This document shows positions 1 to 5,597 of a DNA stretch of 9,775 nucleotides, piece by piece. The DNA is taken from the NCBI GenBank assembly GCA_947177825.1, contig CAMWWA010000036.1, forward strand, positions 1-9,775, written 5' to 3'. Source of the DNA: an uncultured Clostridia bacterium (GTDB lineage: Bacteria > Bacillota > Clostridia > Christensenellales > Borkfalkiaceae). Numbering within the stretch: the first letter of the stretch is position 1; each line of letters opens with the position of its first letter. The notes below the pieces were generated by a model that saw only the letters and a program-made list of their open reading frames with translations, was not told where the DNA came from and did not search any database. Made by a program: the position numbers and the translations under genes.

Positions 1-1195
1 CTTCGCCCGTTAAGCCGACCTCTCCGAACACCGCCGTGAATTTGTCCACGGGCTTATCGAGGTAGGAGGAGGCGAGCGCCGCGCACAGTGCAAGGTCGGT
101 TGCGGGCTCGTTCAACTTTATGCCGCCCATAATATTTATATAGACGTCCTGCGACGAAAAGTGCAGGTTGCAGCGCTTTTCGAGAACCGCAAGAAGCAGG
201 GCAAGCTTGCTGTAGTCCACGCCCAGCGACATGCGCCTGGGCTGACCGAAAGTCGTCTTTGTGATAAGCGCCTGAATTTCAACGTTCATACAGCGGTTGC
301 CCGTCTGCGAAGGGGTTACGGCACAGCCCGCTTCCTCGCCGCGGCTTTCGGAAAGGAATATGCCCGAATAATCGCTTACGGCTTTGATTCCCTCGCCCGT
401 CATCTCGAACACGCCAACCTCCGAAACGTTGCCGAAACGGTTTTTTACGGCGCGCAATATGCGGAAGTTTTCGCAGTTTTCGCCCTCGAAATAGAGCACC
501 GTGTCCATGATGTGTTCAAGCACCTTGGGACCTGCAAGCGCGCCTTCCTTGGTGACGTGACCTATTATAAAGAAGGTTATGTTGCGGCCCTTGGCTATGC
601 GCATAAGCTTGGTTGCGCACTCGCGCACCTGACCGACCGAGCCTGAAGAGGAGGACAGGTCGTCCGTGTATACCGCCTGGATACTGTCGATTACGCAGAA
701 CTCCACGCCGTCCAGCTCGCTTTCCAGATTGTCTATGCACGTGCCGTTTAAAAGCAGCATATTCTCGCCGCCGCAACCCAAACGGTCACAGCGCATCTTT
801 ACCTGCGAGCAGCTTTCCTCGGCGGAAAAATACAGCACCTTATGCTTATCAGAAAGGTGCGCCGCAATCTGCGTGAGGAGGGTGGATTTGCCTATGCCCG
901 GGTCGCCGCCAAGAAGCACAAGCGAGCCTGCGACTATGCCGCCGCCCAGCACCGTATCAAATTCGGATATGCCCGAAGGCACGCGGTCGTGCCGTTCGTA
1001 AGTTATCTTGGAAATGGGCTTTGCCGTCGGCATGGAATAGAGGCTCTTTTTGCCGCCATCGGTAGAAGCGGCAGGCTTTACGATTTCCTCCGCCATGGTA
1101 TTGAATTGTCCGCAGGAGGGGCAGCGCCCCAGCCATCTCGGGCTGGTGGCTCCGCACTCGCCGCACACGAATATAGTTGTGTTTGATTTTGCCAT
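1..1195 (-). CDS. radA: DNA repair protein RadA (Sms), partial: 3' end outside the window
   Basis: RadA is a RecA-related ATPase that promotes branch migration and processing of recombination intermediates in the cytoplasm. The visible 398 codons read without interruption. A four-cysteine zinc finger lies at residues 11-28 (C11, C14, C25, C28), followed by a Walker A motif GGDPGIGKST at 96-105, a Walker B-like VIDSIQ around D170, and the RadA-specific KNRFG motif at 251-255. The C-terminal Lon-like domain begins near residue 280 and is cut by the window edge; full-length RadA is usually about 450-460 residues, so roughly 55-60 are missing. The ATG at 1195-1193 is supported by an AAGG ribosome binding site inside the last codons of ispDF, 4 bases upstream, which implies co-transcription and probable translational coupling. 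In Bacillus subtilis radA is also close to ispD and ispF, although with different order. Identification is firm. Confidence 0.97.
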   Translation of the reverse strand, partial: MAKSNTTIFVCGECGATSPRWLGRCPSCGQFNTMAEEIVKPAASTDGGKKSLYSMPTAKPISKITYERHDRVPSGISEFDTVLGGGIVAGSLVLLGGDPGIGKSTLLTQIAAHLSDKHKVLYFSAEESCSQVKMRCDRLGCGGENMLLLNGTCIDNLESELDGVEFCVIDSIQAVYTDDLSSSSGSVGQVRECATKLMRIAKGRNITFFIIGHVTKEGALAGPKVLEHIMDTVLYFEGENCENFRILRAVKNRFGNVSEVGVFEMTGEGIKAVSDYSGIFLSESRGEEAGCAVTPSQTGNRCMNVEIQALITKTTFGQPRRMSLGVDYSKLALLLAVLEKRCNLHFSSQDVYINIMGGIKLNEPATDLALCAALASSYLDKPVDKFTAVFGEVGLTGE

Positions 1196-1199
1196 AGTG

Positions 1200-2384
1200 T
1201 TACCTTAATTGCGTAAGAACCGCGGTGCAGTAGGTACATATGCCGCGCCCTTCGCCCACGAAGCCCAAGCCCTCGCAGGTGCCTGCCGTTACGGATATAT
1301 TATCCGCGGCGGCGCCCGTAAGCGCGCTCAGGTTTTTAATCATTTGGTCGATATGCGCGGCAAGCCGAGGCTTTTCCGCCTGAATAGCTATTGAAAGTCC
1401 GCTTACGCGCAGACCTTTTTTCTGAACCTCGCCTATAACCGTTGCAAGCAGCTTTGCGCTGTCCGCGCCCTTGAAGGTGGAGTCGCTGTCGGGGAAGTAG
1501 TGACCGATGTCTTTAAGTCCTGCCGCCGACAGTATCGCGTCCATGACTGCGTGCAGTGCAACGTCGCCGTCGCTGTGCGCAATAAGCCCAGTATCGCACG
1601 GAATTTTAACGCCGCACAGAGTCACGAAATTTTGCCGTTTGCCGAACGCGTGCGTATCGACTCCGTATCCGCAGCGTGTCGCTGCACCCGTGTCGTTTAT
1701 CCGTACGGTGCAGTTGCTTGCGGTGTCCGTAAAGTCCTCTTTATAGGTCAGTTTTCTGTTGCTCTCCGTGCCGCACGGACATATGCGCGCGGGGGAGATA
1801 TAGCGCGAGTAAACCGCTCCGTCGTCGGTATATATGCCGCCGTCGTTTGCCGCAAGCGCGTAGGCGCGTTTAATTTCCTGCGTATAAAAACCCTGCGGCG
1901 TCTGAACGCGGTAAACGGCGTTTCGCGCAGGGATATGGTTGACGTAACCGTCTTTTTCTATCACGGTGGTATCGGTGGCGGGCATTGCCGTAACCGCGCT
2001 GCCGTATTGCTTTACGCACTTCACGCACGCCGCGTATTGTTCGGTGGTGGTGTAGGGGCGCGCCCCGTCCTGAATGAGAACTATTTCGCCCTCAACTTCT
2101 TTAAGCGCGTTGGCAACGCTTTGGCTTCTCGTCGCGCCGCCTAAAACGGTTTTATACCCGTAGGGCCTGCAAAGCGCTTCAATCTCTTCAAAGTCTTCGG
2201 GGGAGGAGGTGACTATGACGTCGCTCACCCCGTCCGCGCCTTTGAGATTGACAGAAAAGCGGCGGACGGCTTCAAGGGTGTAATACAGCGCGTTGGCGCC
2301 GTTAAAGGGAACGAGCAGTTTGTTTCTGCCCATTCCTGCACGTTCGCCCCTGCCGGCCGCGCAGATTATAACGCTTATTTTCAT
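1200..2384 (-). CDS. ispDF: Bifunctional IspD/IspF: MEP cytidylyltransferase fused to MEcPP synthase
   Basis: This 394-residue fusion would catalyse two non-consecutive steps of the MEP isoprenoid pathway in the cytoplasm. The IspD half (about 1-225) makes CDP-methylerythritol from MEP and CTP. It shows the CTP-binding AAGRGERAG...NK signature (9-22), DGARP (106-110), YRVQTPQ (158-164), TDD (186-188) and the late NRKLTYKED (209-217). The IspF half (about 238-394) makes the 2,4-cyclodiphosphate. It shows the metal site D243-x-H245, HSDGDVALHA (270-279, with metal ligand H278), DIGHYFPD and an ending near EGLGFVGEGRG (371-381). That last stretch differs from the usual TTTEKLGFTGRGEG: the arginine and glutamate of GRGEG are exchanged, while the preceding glutamate (E371) is kept. 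The start ATG overlaps the TGA of the upstream PII-like gene (ATGA), and radA follows after 4 bases. IspDF fusions are best known from Alphaproteobacteria and Campylobacterota, so this one in an apparent clostridium is notable. Confidence 0.95.
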   Translation of the reverse strand: MKISVIICAAGRGERAGMGRNKLLVPFNGANALYYTLEAVRRFSVNLKGADGVSDVIVTSSPEDFEEIEALCRPYGYKTVLGGATRSQSVANALKEVEGEIVLIQDGARPYTTTEQYAACVKCVKQYGSAVTAMPATDTTVIEKDGYVNHIPARNAVYRVQTPQGFYTQEIKRAYALAANDGGIYTDDGAVYSRYISPARICPCGTESNRKLTYKEDFTDTASNCTVRINDTGAATRCGYGVDTHAFGKRQNFVTLCGVKIPCDTGLIAHSDGDVALHAVMDAILSAAGLKDIGHYFPDSDSTFKGADSAKLLATVIGEVQKKGLRVSGLSIAIQAEKPRLAAHIDQMIKNLSALTGAAADNISVTAGTCEGLGFVGEGRGICTYCTAVLTQLR

Positions 2385-2797
2385 TTGCTTTCGCTTTCCG
2401 TATTTTCGCCGTCGAAGGGAGCGGGCTGACTTTCGGCAGCCGCCTCTTCGGGCTTATCGGTTTGCTCCTTTTCTTCGGGCTTGGCGCTCGAGCCGGAAAT
2501 ACCCACAACGTGGTCTACGGGCATCGAAAAGGCAATGCCCTGTCCCTCGGTTTTAAGTCCTGCGTTCTGGTACAGAGCGTGCAGAACCGCGTCCTTTATT
2601 TCCGACTGAACCAGAATCATAACTATGTCCTTGTCGGGCTGAATGGTAATATGGAAGAATTCCTCGGCTTCCTTATTCGCCGTGCCGCGTGCGTGAATAA
2701 CCGTGCCGCCGCGCGCGCCGACTTCCCTTGCCGCGTCCATAACTACGTCAGAATATCCCGCGTTGACTATGCACATAACCACTTCGTAGTTAGACAT
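2381..2797 (-). CDS. PII-like signalling protein B, with acidic C-terminal tail
   Basis: A 138-residue protein whose first ~101 residues look like a PII (GlnB/GlnK) fold of the divergent type found beside DUF1538 genes. It has an opening strand EVVMCIVNAGYSDVVMDAA (5-23), a loop with GGTVIHARGT (30-39), and the C-terminal PII signature TEGQGIAFSMPVDHVVGI (83-100). The loop carries no tyrosine like the uridylylated Tyr51 of classical GlnB, so control by UMPylation is not supported; ligand binding is possible but unseen. Residues 104-138 are a low-complexity tail rich in E, D, P, S and K (11 acidic, 4 basic), unusual for PII proteins. Its ATG directly follows the TAA of the other PII-like gene with no gap, and a strong AAGGAGGG site lies in that gene's final codons. 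Its own TGA overlaps the ispDF start. PII-like family is likely; the ligand and partner are inferred only from context. Confidence 0.85.
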   Translation of the reverse strand: MSNYEVVMCIVNAGYSDVVMDAAREVGARGGTVIHARGTANKEAEEFFHITIQPDKDIVMILVQSEIKDAVLHALYQNAGLKTEGQGIAFSMPVDHVVGISGSSAKPEEKEQTDKPEEAAAESQPAPFDGENTESESK

Positions 2798-3283
2798 TTA
2801 TTTACCCTCCTTGACAACCGTCTTGTTGTTGCTTAAAAACCCGAATATCAGGGTGCCTATAACGCTTGTAAGCTTAACGGTGAATGCTATGCCGTTGCCG
2901 CCCTTGACCGTCTTGAATTTCTCTTCCAAGGCGTTTAGCGCGTCGGGCAGTTTGTTTTCCTGAATGACGCTCATAATCACGCACTTGTCCGTGTCGGTAA
3001 GACCTAAGTATCTTACCATACCGGCGGTGGCGGTGCCCTGCGCAAGCGCAATGGTCTGCATATTGACGTCGAACGACTGAATGAGGTCGGTGTAGTATTC
3101 CGACTTGTTTCTTGCGACTACGGTAATAAGCAGTTCCAGCCTGTTTGAGGTGACGGTGTTGGGGTTGTTCCTGGTCTTTGCAACCGCGGTTTTAACCGCC
3201 TTCTTCTTTTCGACAACCTTGCCGTGCACCTTGGCTTTGGTTTCCTTCAATTTAGTTTTGGCTTCCTTGATTTTTTCCGCCAT
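2798..3283 (-). CDS. PII-like signalling protein A, with lysine-rich N-terminal extension
   Basis: A 161-residue protein in two parts. Residues 1-38 are strongly basic (13 lysines in the first 36), alanine- and valine-containing, and probably helical or disordered. From residue 48 a PII-like domain follows, beginning NRLELLITVVARNKSEYY (48-64), then the GTATAGMVRYLGL segment (83-95), a strand CVIMSVI (101-107) and the closing GGNGIAFTVKLTSVIG (128-143). This arrangement resembles the GlnB-like proteins encoded with DUF1538 membrane proteins. It sits 12 bases after the DUF1538 gene, with an AAGGAA site overlapping that gene's stop codon, and directly abuts the second PII-like gene. The family match is reasonably sure; the ligand is unknown. 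The basic extension could bind the membrane, nucleic acid or the acidic tail of the second PII-like protein; this is inference. Confidence 0.82.
   Translation of the reverse strand: MAEKIKEAKTKLKETKAKVHGKVVEKKKAVKTAVAKTRNNPNTVTSNRLELLITVVARNKSEYYTDLIQSFDVNMQTIALAQGTATAGMVRYLGLTDTDKCVIMSVIQENKLPDALNALEEKFKTVKGGNGIAFTVKLTSVIGTLIFGFLSNNKTVVKEGK
2805..2812 (-). promoter_or_regulatory. Strong ribosome binding site of PII-like gene B inside the end of gene A
   Basis: AAGGAGGG on the minus strand lies 7 bases before the ATG at 2797. It is formed by the codons for the last residues (KEG) of the upstream protein, whose TAA directly precedes the ATG. Translation of the second PII-like protein is thus likely efficient and coupled to that of the first. 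Confidence 0.85.
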
Positions 3284-3295
3284 AAAAATTGTTCC

Positions 3296-4864
3296 TTATT
3301 TAAAATAAATAATCTGTTCGTCGTCGGCTGCAAGTATGCGGCGCATGGTAATCTTGGCGCGCACCTTGGCAGAAATTACCGCCTTAAAGCCCAAAAGTTG
3401 AATAGTGATAAGAGGAGTCATTGCAACCATTGCGACAACGCCGAAAGCAAGTCCGTAGATATTATCGTAATGACCGACTGTTCCACTTGTTTCTAATATC
3501 ACACCGCCTGCACCGATTATAAGCGGCAGAATAAAGCTCGACGTCAGAGGACCGGATGCAACGCCGCCCGAGTCAAACGCTATCGCCGTATATATTTTCG
3601 GGACAAAGAACGACAGCCCTAGCGATATTAGATAACCAGGGATAAGATAGTACAAAATTGAGAAGTTGAAAATCATTCTTATCGCCGAAAGACCAATGGA
3701 TATGCCGACCGCAACCGAGAGGGCGACGAGCATTTCAATCTTCTTAACGCCGCCGTTTGTAATCTCTTCAACCTGCTTGTTCAAAACGTGAACGGCAGGC
3801 TCCGCAAGGACGACCACCATACCGAGTATAAAGCCGAGCACTGCTAAAAGCGGCGTGCTGTTTGCGGCAATCTGCGTACCCATCTTGAAGCCTATGGGCA
3901 TAAAGCCGACCTTGACCGAAACTAGGAAAATAACCAGTCCGAAGAATGTGTAGCCTATGCCTATGGCAATCTGAATGAGTTTTTGTTTGGGCAGCTTTAA
4001 AACGGTGAACTGCAATACGAGGAAGAACGCAACGATAAGCGCAAGCGCAAGGGCGACTTCCTTGACCGTATCCAGAATGGTGTGCCCGAAGTGTTTGCCT
4101 ATGTAATTGCCTATTTCGTAAATTGAGGTGTCGTAAGCGCCCAGCTCGCCCTTGGTCATAAGCGAAAGCGCCATAACCGCGATAATGGGACCGACCGAGC
4201 AAAGGGCGATAAGACCGAAAGAGTTTTCGTTGGCATCCTTGCCGCCTATCGTCGCCGCAATGCCCACGCCCAGCGCCATTATAAAGGGAACGGTGATGGG
4301 GCCCGTGGTAACGCCGCCCGAATCGAAGGATAAGGGGATGAGCCCGAACTTGCCGTTTTCCGCCATAATCGCGCACAGCGCAAACAGCATGAGGTAGAAG
4401 AACATTATCAGCATGGAAAGGTCCTTGTGGAAGACGATTTTTAAAATCGCTATCACGAGGAAAATACCCACGCCCACGCCGACGGTGATTATCAAAAGCC
4501 ATTTGCCCACGGTTGCGCCGCCGGGCATAATGTCCTTAACCTGTTCGGCAAGTACCGAAAGGTCGGGCTCCGCTATGGTTATAAGCAAACCCATAACGAA
4601 ACATACCGAAAGCAGAATGAAAACCTTTTTGGATTTGGTAAGACCTGTGCCGACGTGTCCGCCCATGGGAGTCATTGCAAGGTCGGCGCCCAGGTTGAAC
4701 AGCGCTATGCCCACTATAAGTCCTACCGCGGAAACGGCAAAAGCCACCGTCTCGGTAGTCGTTAAACTGGCAAGCGGCGTAAAGGAAATTATAAGTACTA
4801 TTATGGTAACGGGCAGTACGGATACGACCGCCTCTTTTAATTTGGAAAGTAGAATTTTTAACAT
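3296..4864 (-). CDS. DUF1538 family integral membrane protein, putative transporter
   Basis: A very hydrophobic 522-residue protein with roughly 12-14 membrane segments, built as an internal duplication. The first half has AEPDLSVLAEQV...GG (98-116) and SFDSGGVTTGPITVPFI (179-195). The second half repeats these as AEPAVHVLNKQV...GG (354-372) and AFDSGGVASGPLTSSFI (429-445), an offset of about 250 residues. The twin FDSGGV-x-[TS]-GP motifs, each inside a helical region, look like functional re-entrant or substrate-site elements, but the reaction is not known. Two PII-like genes follow at once, which suggests a transporter gated by PII proteins, as in AmtB-GlnK and SbtA-SbtB; this is inference. 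I chose the ATG at 4864 because the predicted product MLKILLSKLKEAVVSVLP starts as an amphipathic segment leading into the first membrane helix. An in-frame TTG at 4909 would add 15 residues and has no ribosome binding site. The ATG itself also lacks one. Confidence 0.88.
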   Translation of the reverse strand: MLKILLSKLKEAVVSVLPVTIIVLIISFTPLASLTTTETVAFAVSAVGLIVGIALFNLGADLAMTPMGGHVGTGLTKSKKVFILLSVCFVMGLLITIAEPDLSVLAEQVKDIMPGGATVGKWLLIITVGVGVGIFLVIAILKIVFHKDLSMLIMFFYLMLFALCAIMAENGKFGLIPLSFDSGGVTTGPITVPFIMALGVGIAATIGGKDANENSFGLIALCSVGPIIAVMALSLMTKGELGAYDTSIYEIGNYIGKHFGHTILDTVKEVALALALIVAFFLVLQFTVLKLPKQKLIQIAIGIGYTFFGLVIFLVSVKVGFMPIGFKMGTQIAANSTPLLAVLGFILGMVVVLAEPAVHVLNKQVEEITNGGVKKIEMLVALSVAVGISIGLSAIRMIFNFSILYYLIPGYLISLGLSFFVPKIYTAIAFDSGGVASGPLTSSFILPLIIGAGGVILETSGTVGHYDNIYGLAFGVVAMVAMTPLITIQLLGFKAVISAKVRAKITMRRILAADDEQIIYFK

Positions 4865-4940
4865 ATACGAATTTATGATATCACAAACCGCCGCAGGTTG
4901 CAACGGCAAATCAATTCAAAATGGCGAAAAATTTTGGTTT
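4865..4940 (-). promoter_or_regulatory. Candidate sigma-A promoter for the DUF1538-PII-PII-ispDF-radA genes
   Basis: The 76 bases between rqcP and the DUF1538 gene contain, on the minus strand, a -35-like TTGCAA (4903-4898), a 17-base spacer and a -10-like TATCAT (4880-4875, 5 of 6 consensus bases). The start of transcription would fall only about 3-5 bases before the ATG at 4864, so the messenger could be nearly leaderless; this fits the lack of a Shine-Dalgarno sequence there. A GCCG...CGGC pairing in the gap is too weak, and lacks the T-run, to be called a terminator. Read-through from rqcP remains possible. Confidence 0.45.
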
Positions 4941-5183
4941 TTAAGGAATTATTTCGTAAAGGGAGGCGGCTTCGTCCTTTTTTACCGTCTCCTTTATATC
5001 TATTATACGGAATTTCAGAACGCCCGTTGCGTAGTCGATTTCCACCACGTCGCCAGCCTTGACGGGGTGGGAGGGCTTGACCTCTTTTCCGTTTATAATG
5101 ACCTTGCCGCCGTCGCACGCCTCGCGCGCAACGGTACGCCTTTTCAAAATTCTGGAAACTTTCAAAAACTTATCAATTCTCAT
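4941..5183 (-). CDS. rqcP: S4-domain RNA-binding protein RqcP (YabO family)
   Basis: An 80-residue protein consisting almost only of an S4 RNA-binding domain (MRIDKFLKVSRILKRRTVA at 1-19, then GGKVIINGKEVKPSHPVKAGD). It resembles Bacillus subtilis YabO/RqcP over its whole length, including the late KETVKKDEAASLYEI segment, which matches that protein's KDTTKKEEAANMY. In Bacillota, RqcP binds stalled 50S subunits with RqcH and supports alanine tailing of incomplete nascent chains. R2 and R16, arginines reported as important in the B. subtilis protein, are both present. The ATG at 5183 has no clear Shine-Dalgarno sequence. The gene is read away from rpoB across a 414-base divergent region. Other short S4 proteins such as Hsp15 (HslR) are related, but the end of the protein favours RqcP. 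Confidence 0.9.
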   Translation of the reverse strand: MRIDKFLKVSRILKRRTVAREACDGGKVIINGKEVKPSHPVKAGDVVEIDYATGVLKFRIIDIKETVKKDEAASLYEIIP

Positions 5184-5219
5184 AACGTCACACTTTGATT
5201 TTTTTTAGGTTTTTTAAAA

Positions 5220-5245
5220 GATTTTTGCACGGGGGCGATTTTTGC
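5220..5245. repeat. Direct repeat next to the rpoBC P1 -35 box
   Basis: GATTTTTGC occurs at 5220-5228 and 5237-5245, a 17-base period with the GC-rich ACGGGGGC between. The second copy ends exactly where the TTGACT -35 box begins. It could be an activator or UP-like element, or chance in AT-rich DNA. Confidence 0.6.
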
Positions 5246-5274
5246 TTGACTTGTCCGGTTGACAGTTTTATAAT
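5246..5274 (+). promoter_or_regulatory. Probable sigma-A promoter for rpoBC (P1)
   Basis: TTGACT (5246-5251), a 17-base spacer and a perfect TATAAT (5269-5274). Transcription would start near 5281 and give an rpoB leader of about 317 bases. A second -35-like TTGACA lies inside the spacer (5259-5264) but has only a poor -10 (TGTATT) at the right distance. Confidence 0.75.
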
Positions 5275-5370
5275 ACTATTCTGTATTACAATGCGCTTAA
5301 TGCCCAATTTTACCTTTTTTGGCTTTTTATAGCAGTAAAAACGGTGCAAAATTACGTCGGAAAATGACGG

Positions 5371-5397
5371 TTAACGCAGTAAATTATACACTATAAT
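5371..5397 (+). promoter_or_regulatory. Weak candidate second promoter for rpoBC (P2)
   Basis: TTAACG (5371-5376), a short 15-base spacer and a perfect TATAAT (5392-5397). The spacing is poor, so the main reason to list it is its mirror relation to the opposing -10 box of the rqcP promoter. Confidence 0.3.
5383..5397. repeat. Palindrome made of two opposed -10 boxes
   Basis: ATTATA-CAC-TATAAT: perfect 6-base inverted arms around three bases. Each arm is a consensus -10 hexamer, one for each strand. Confidence 0.8.
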
Positions 5398-5411
5398 ATA
5401 AAAATTGTAAA
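5383..5411 (-). promoter_or_regulatory. Probable sigma-A promoter for rqcP
   Basis: On the minus strand TTTACA (5411-5406, 5 of 6 consensus bases), a 17-base spacer and a perfect TATAAT (5388-5383). Transcription would start near 5376 and give an rqcP leader of about 193 bases. This transcript would run through the plus-strand promoter at 5246-5274. Confidence 0.7.
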
Positions 5412-5443
5412 GGGTATAGGACAAATTCTTTCAAGCACGAAAA

Positions 5444-5533
5444 ATTTTTTGCGGCGGAATTTTGTCAAGAGGGTTGAAAAGTTATTAAGCCCCGCCCTTT
5501 GCGCCAACACACGAAACGTAAGATTTTTTGCGG
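5444..5533. repeat. Two copies of an 11-base direct repeat in the rpoB leader
   Basis: ATTTTTTGCGG occurs at 5444-5454 and 5523-5533. It shares the ATTTTTGC core with the pair at 5220-5245, so four related copies lie within about 310 bases. Confidence 0.6.
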
Positions 5534-5580
5534 TGAAAAGATATATACGCATAATCGCCAAACACGTGAAATAAAAAATC
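5522..5580 (+). promoter_or_regulatory. Possible leader hairpin directly before the rpoB ribosome binding site
   Basis: GATTTTTT (5522-5529) can pair perfectly with AAAAAATC (5573-5580), with an inner pairing of GGTGA with TCGCC (one G-U). The stem ends one base before the AAGGAG site. The outer stem is nearly all A-U, so stability is doubtful. Confidence 0.3.
5528..5555 (+). promoter_or_regulatory. Weak candidate proximal promoter for rpoBC (P3)
   Basis: TTGCGG (5528-5533, only the first three bases match consensus), a 16-base spacer and CATAAT (5550-5555, 5 of 6). It would give a leader of only about 36 bases. It overlaps the possible leader hairpin, so the two readings compete. Confidence 0.25.
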
Positions 5581-5586
5581 AAGGAG
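5581..5586 (+). promoter_or_regulatory. Ribosome binding site of rpoB
   Basis: AAGGAG lies 11 bases before the ATG at 5598, somewhat farther than usual. It decides the start: the frame is open upstream to 5499, but the product from 5598 ([19 protein letters not shown]) begins as RpoB proteins do. Confidence 0.75.
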
Positions 5587-5597
5587 TAAGTATTTTA

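Larger units (their letters stand above)
5184..5597. other. Divergent non-coding region between rqcP and rpoB
   Basis: No convincing gene lies in these 414 AT-rich bases. They hold promoter-like sequences on both strands, a direct repeat beside one of them, a palindrome built from two -10 boxes, an 11-base repeat, and a possible hairpin before the rpoB ribosome binding site; these are listed separately. Near 5302-5328 there is a weak stem (GCC-CAA with TTGGC) followed by five T residues, which might act as an attenuator but is too small to call. The rplJ-rplL genes common upstream of rpoB are not here. Confidence 0.8.

Noticed and set aside
4891..4908. Terminator between rqcP and the DUF1538 gene
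   Set aside because: Only GCCG...CGGC can pair and no T-run follows in the direction of transcription.
4865..4909. TTG at 4909 as start of the DUF1538 gene
   Set aside because: The 15 extra residues look unlike a membrane-protein start, no ribosome binding site precedes it, and MLKILLSKLKEAVVSVLP is a natural N-terminus.
4413..5198. An open frame of 261 codons on the plus strand across rqcP and the DUF1538 gene
   Set aside because: It overlaps two recognised genes on the other strand, has no ribosome binding site and shows no coherent domain.
5302..5328. Rho-independent terminator or attenuator in the rpoB leader
   Set aside because: The stem is about five pairs with a bulge and a 12-base loop; the following T-run has five bases. 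Too weak to call without comparative support.
5499..5597. Upstream in-frame start for rpoB at 5499
   Set aside because: The frame is open, but the added 33 residues are unlike RpoB, there is no ribosome binding site at 5499, and AAGGAG with a typical RpoB start is at 5581-5600.
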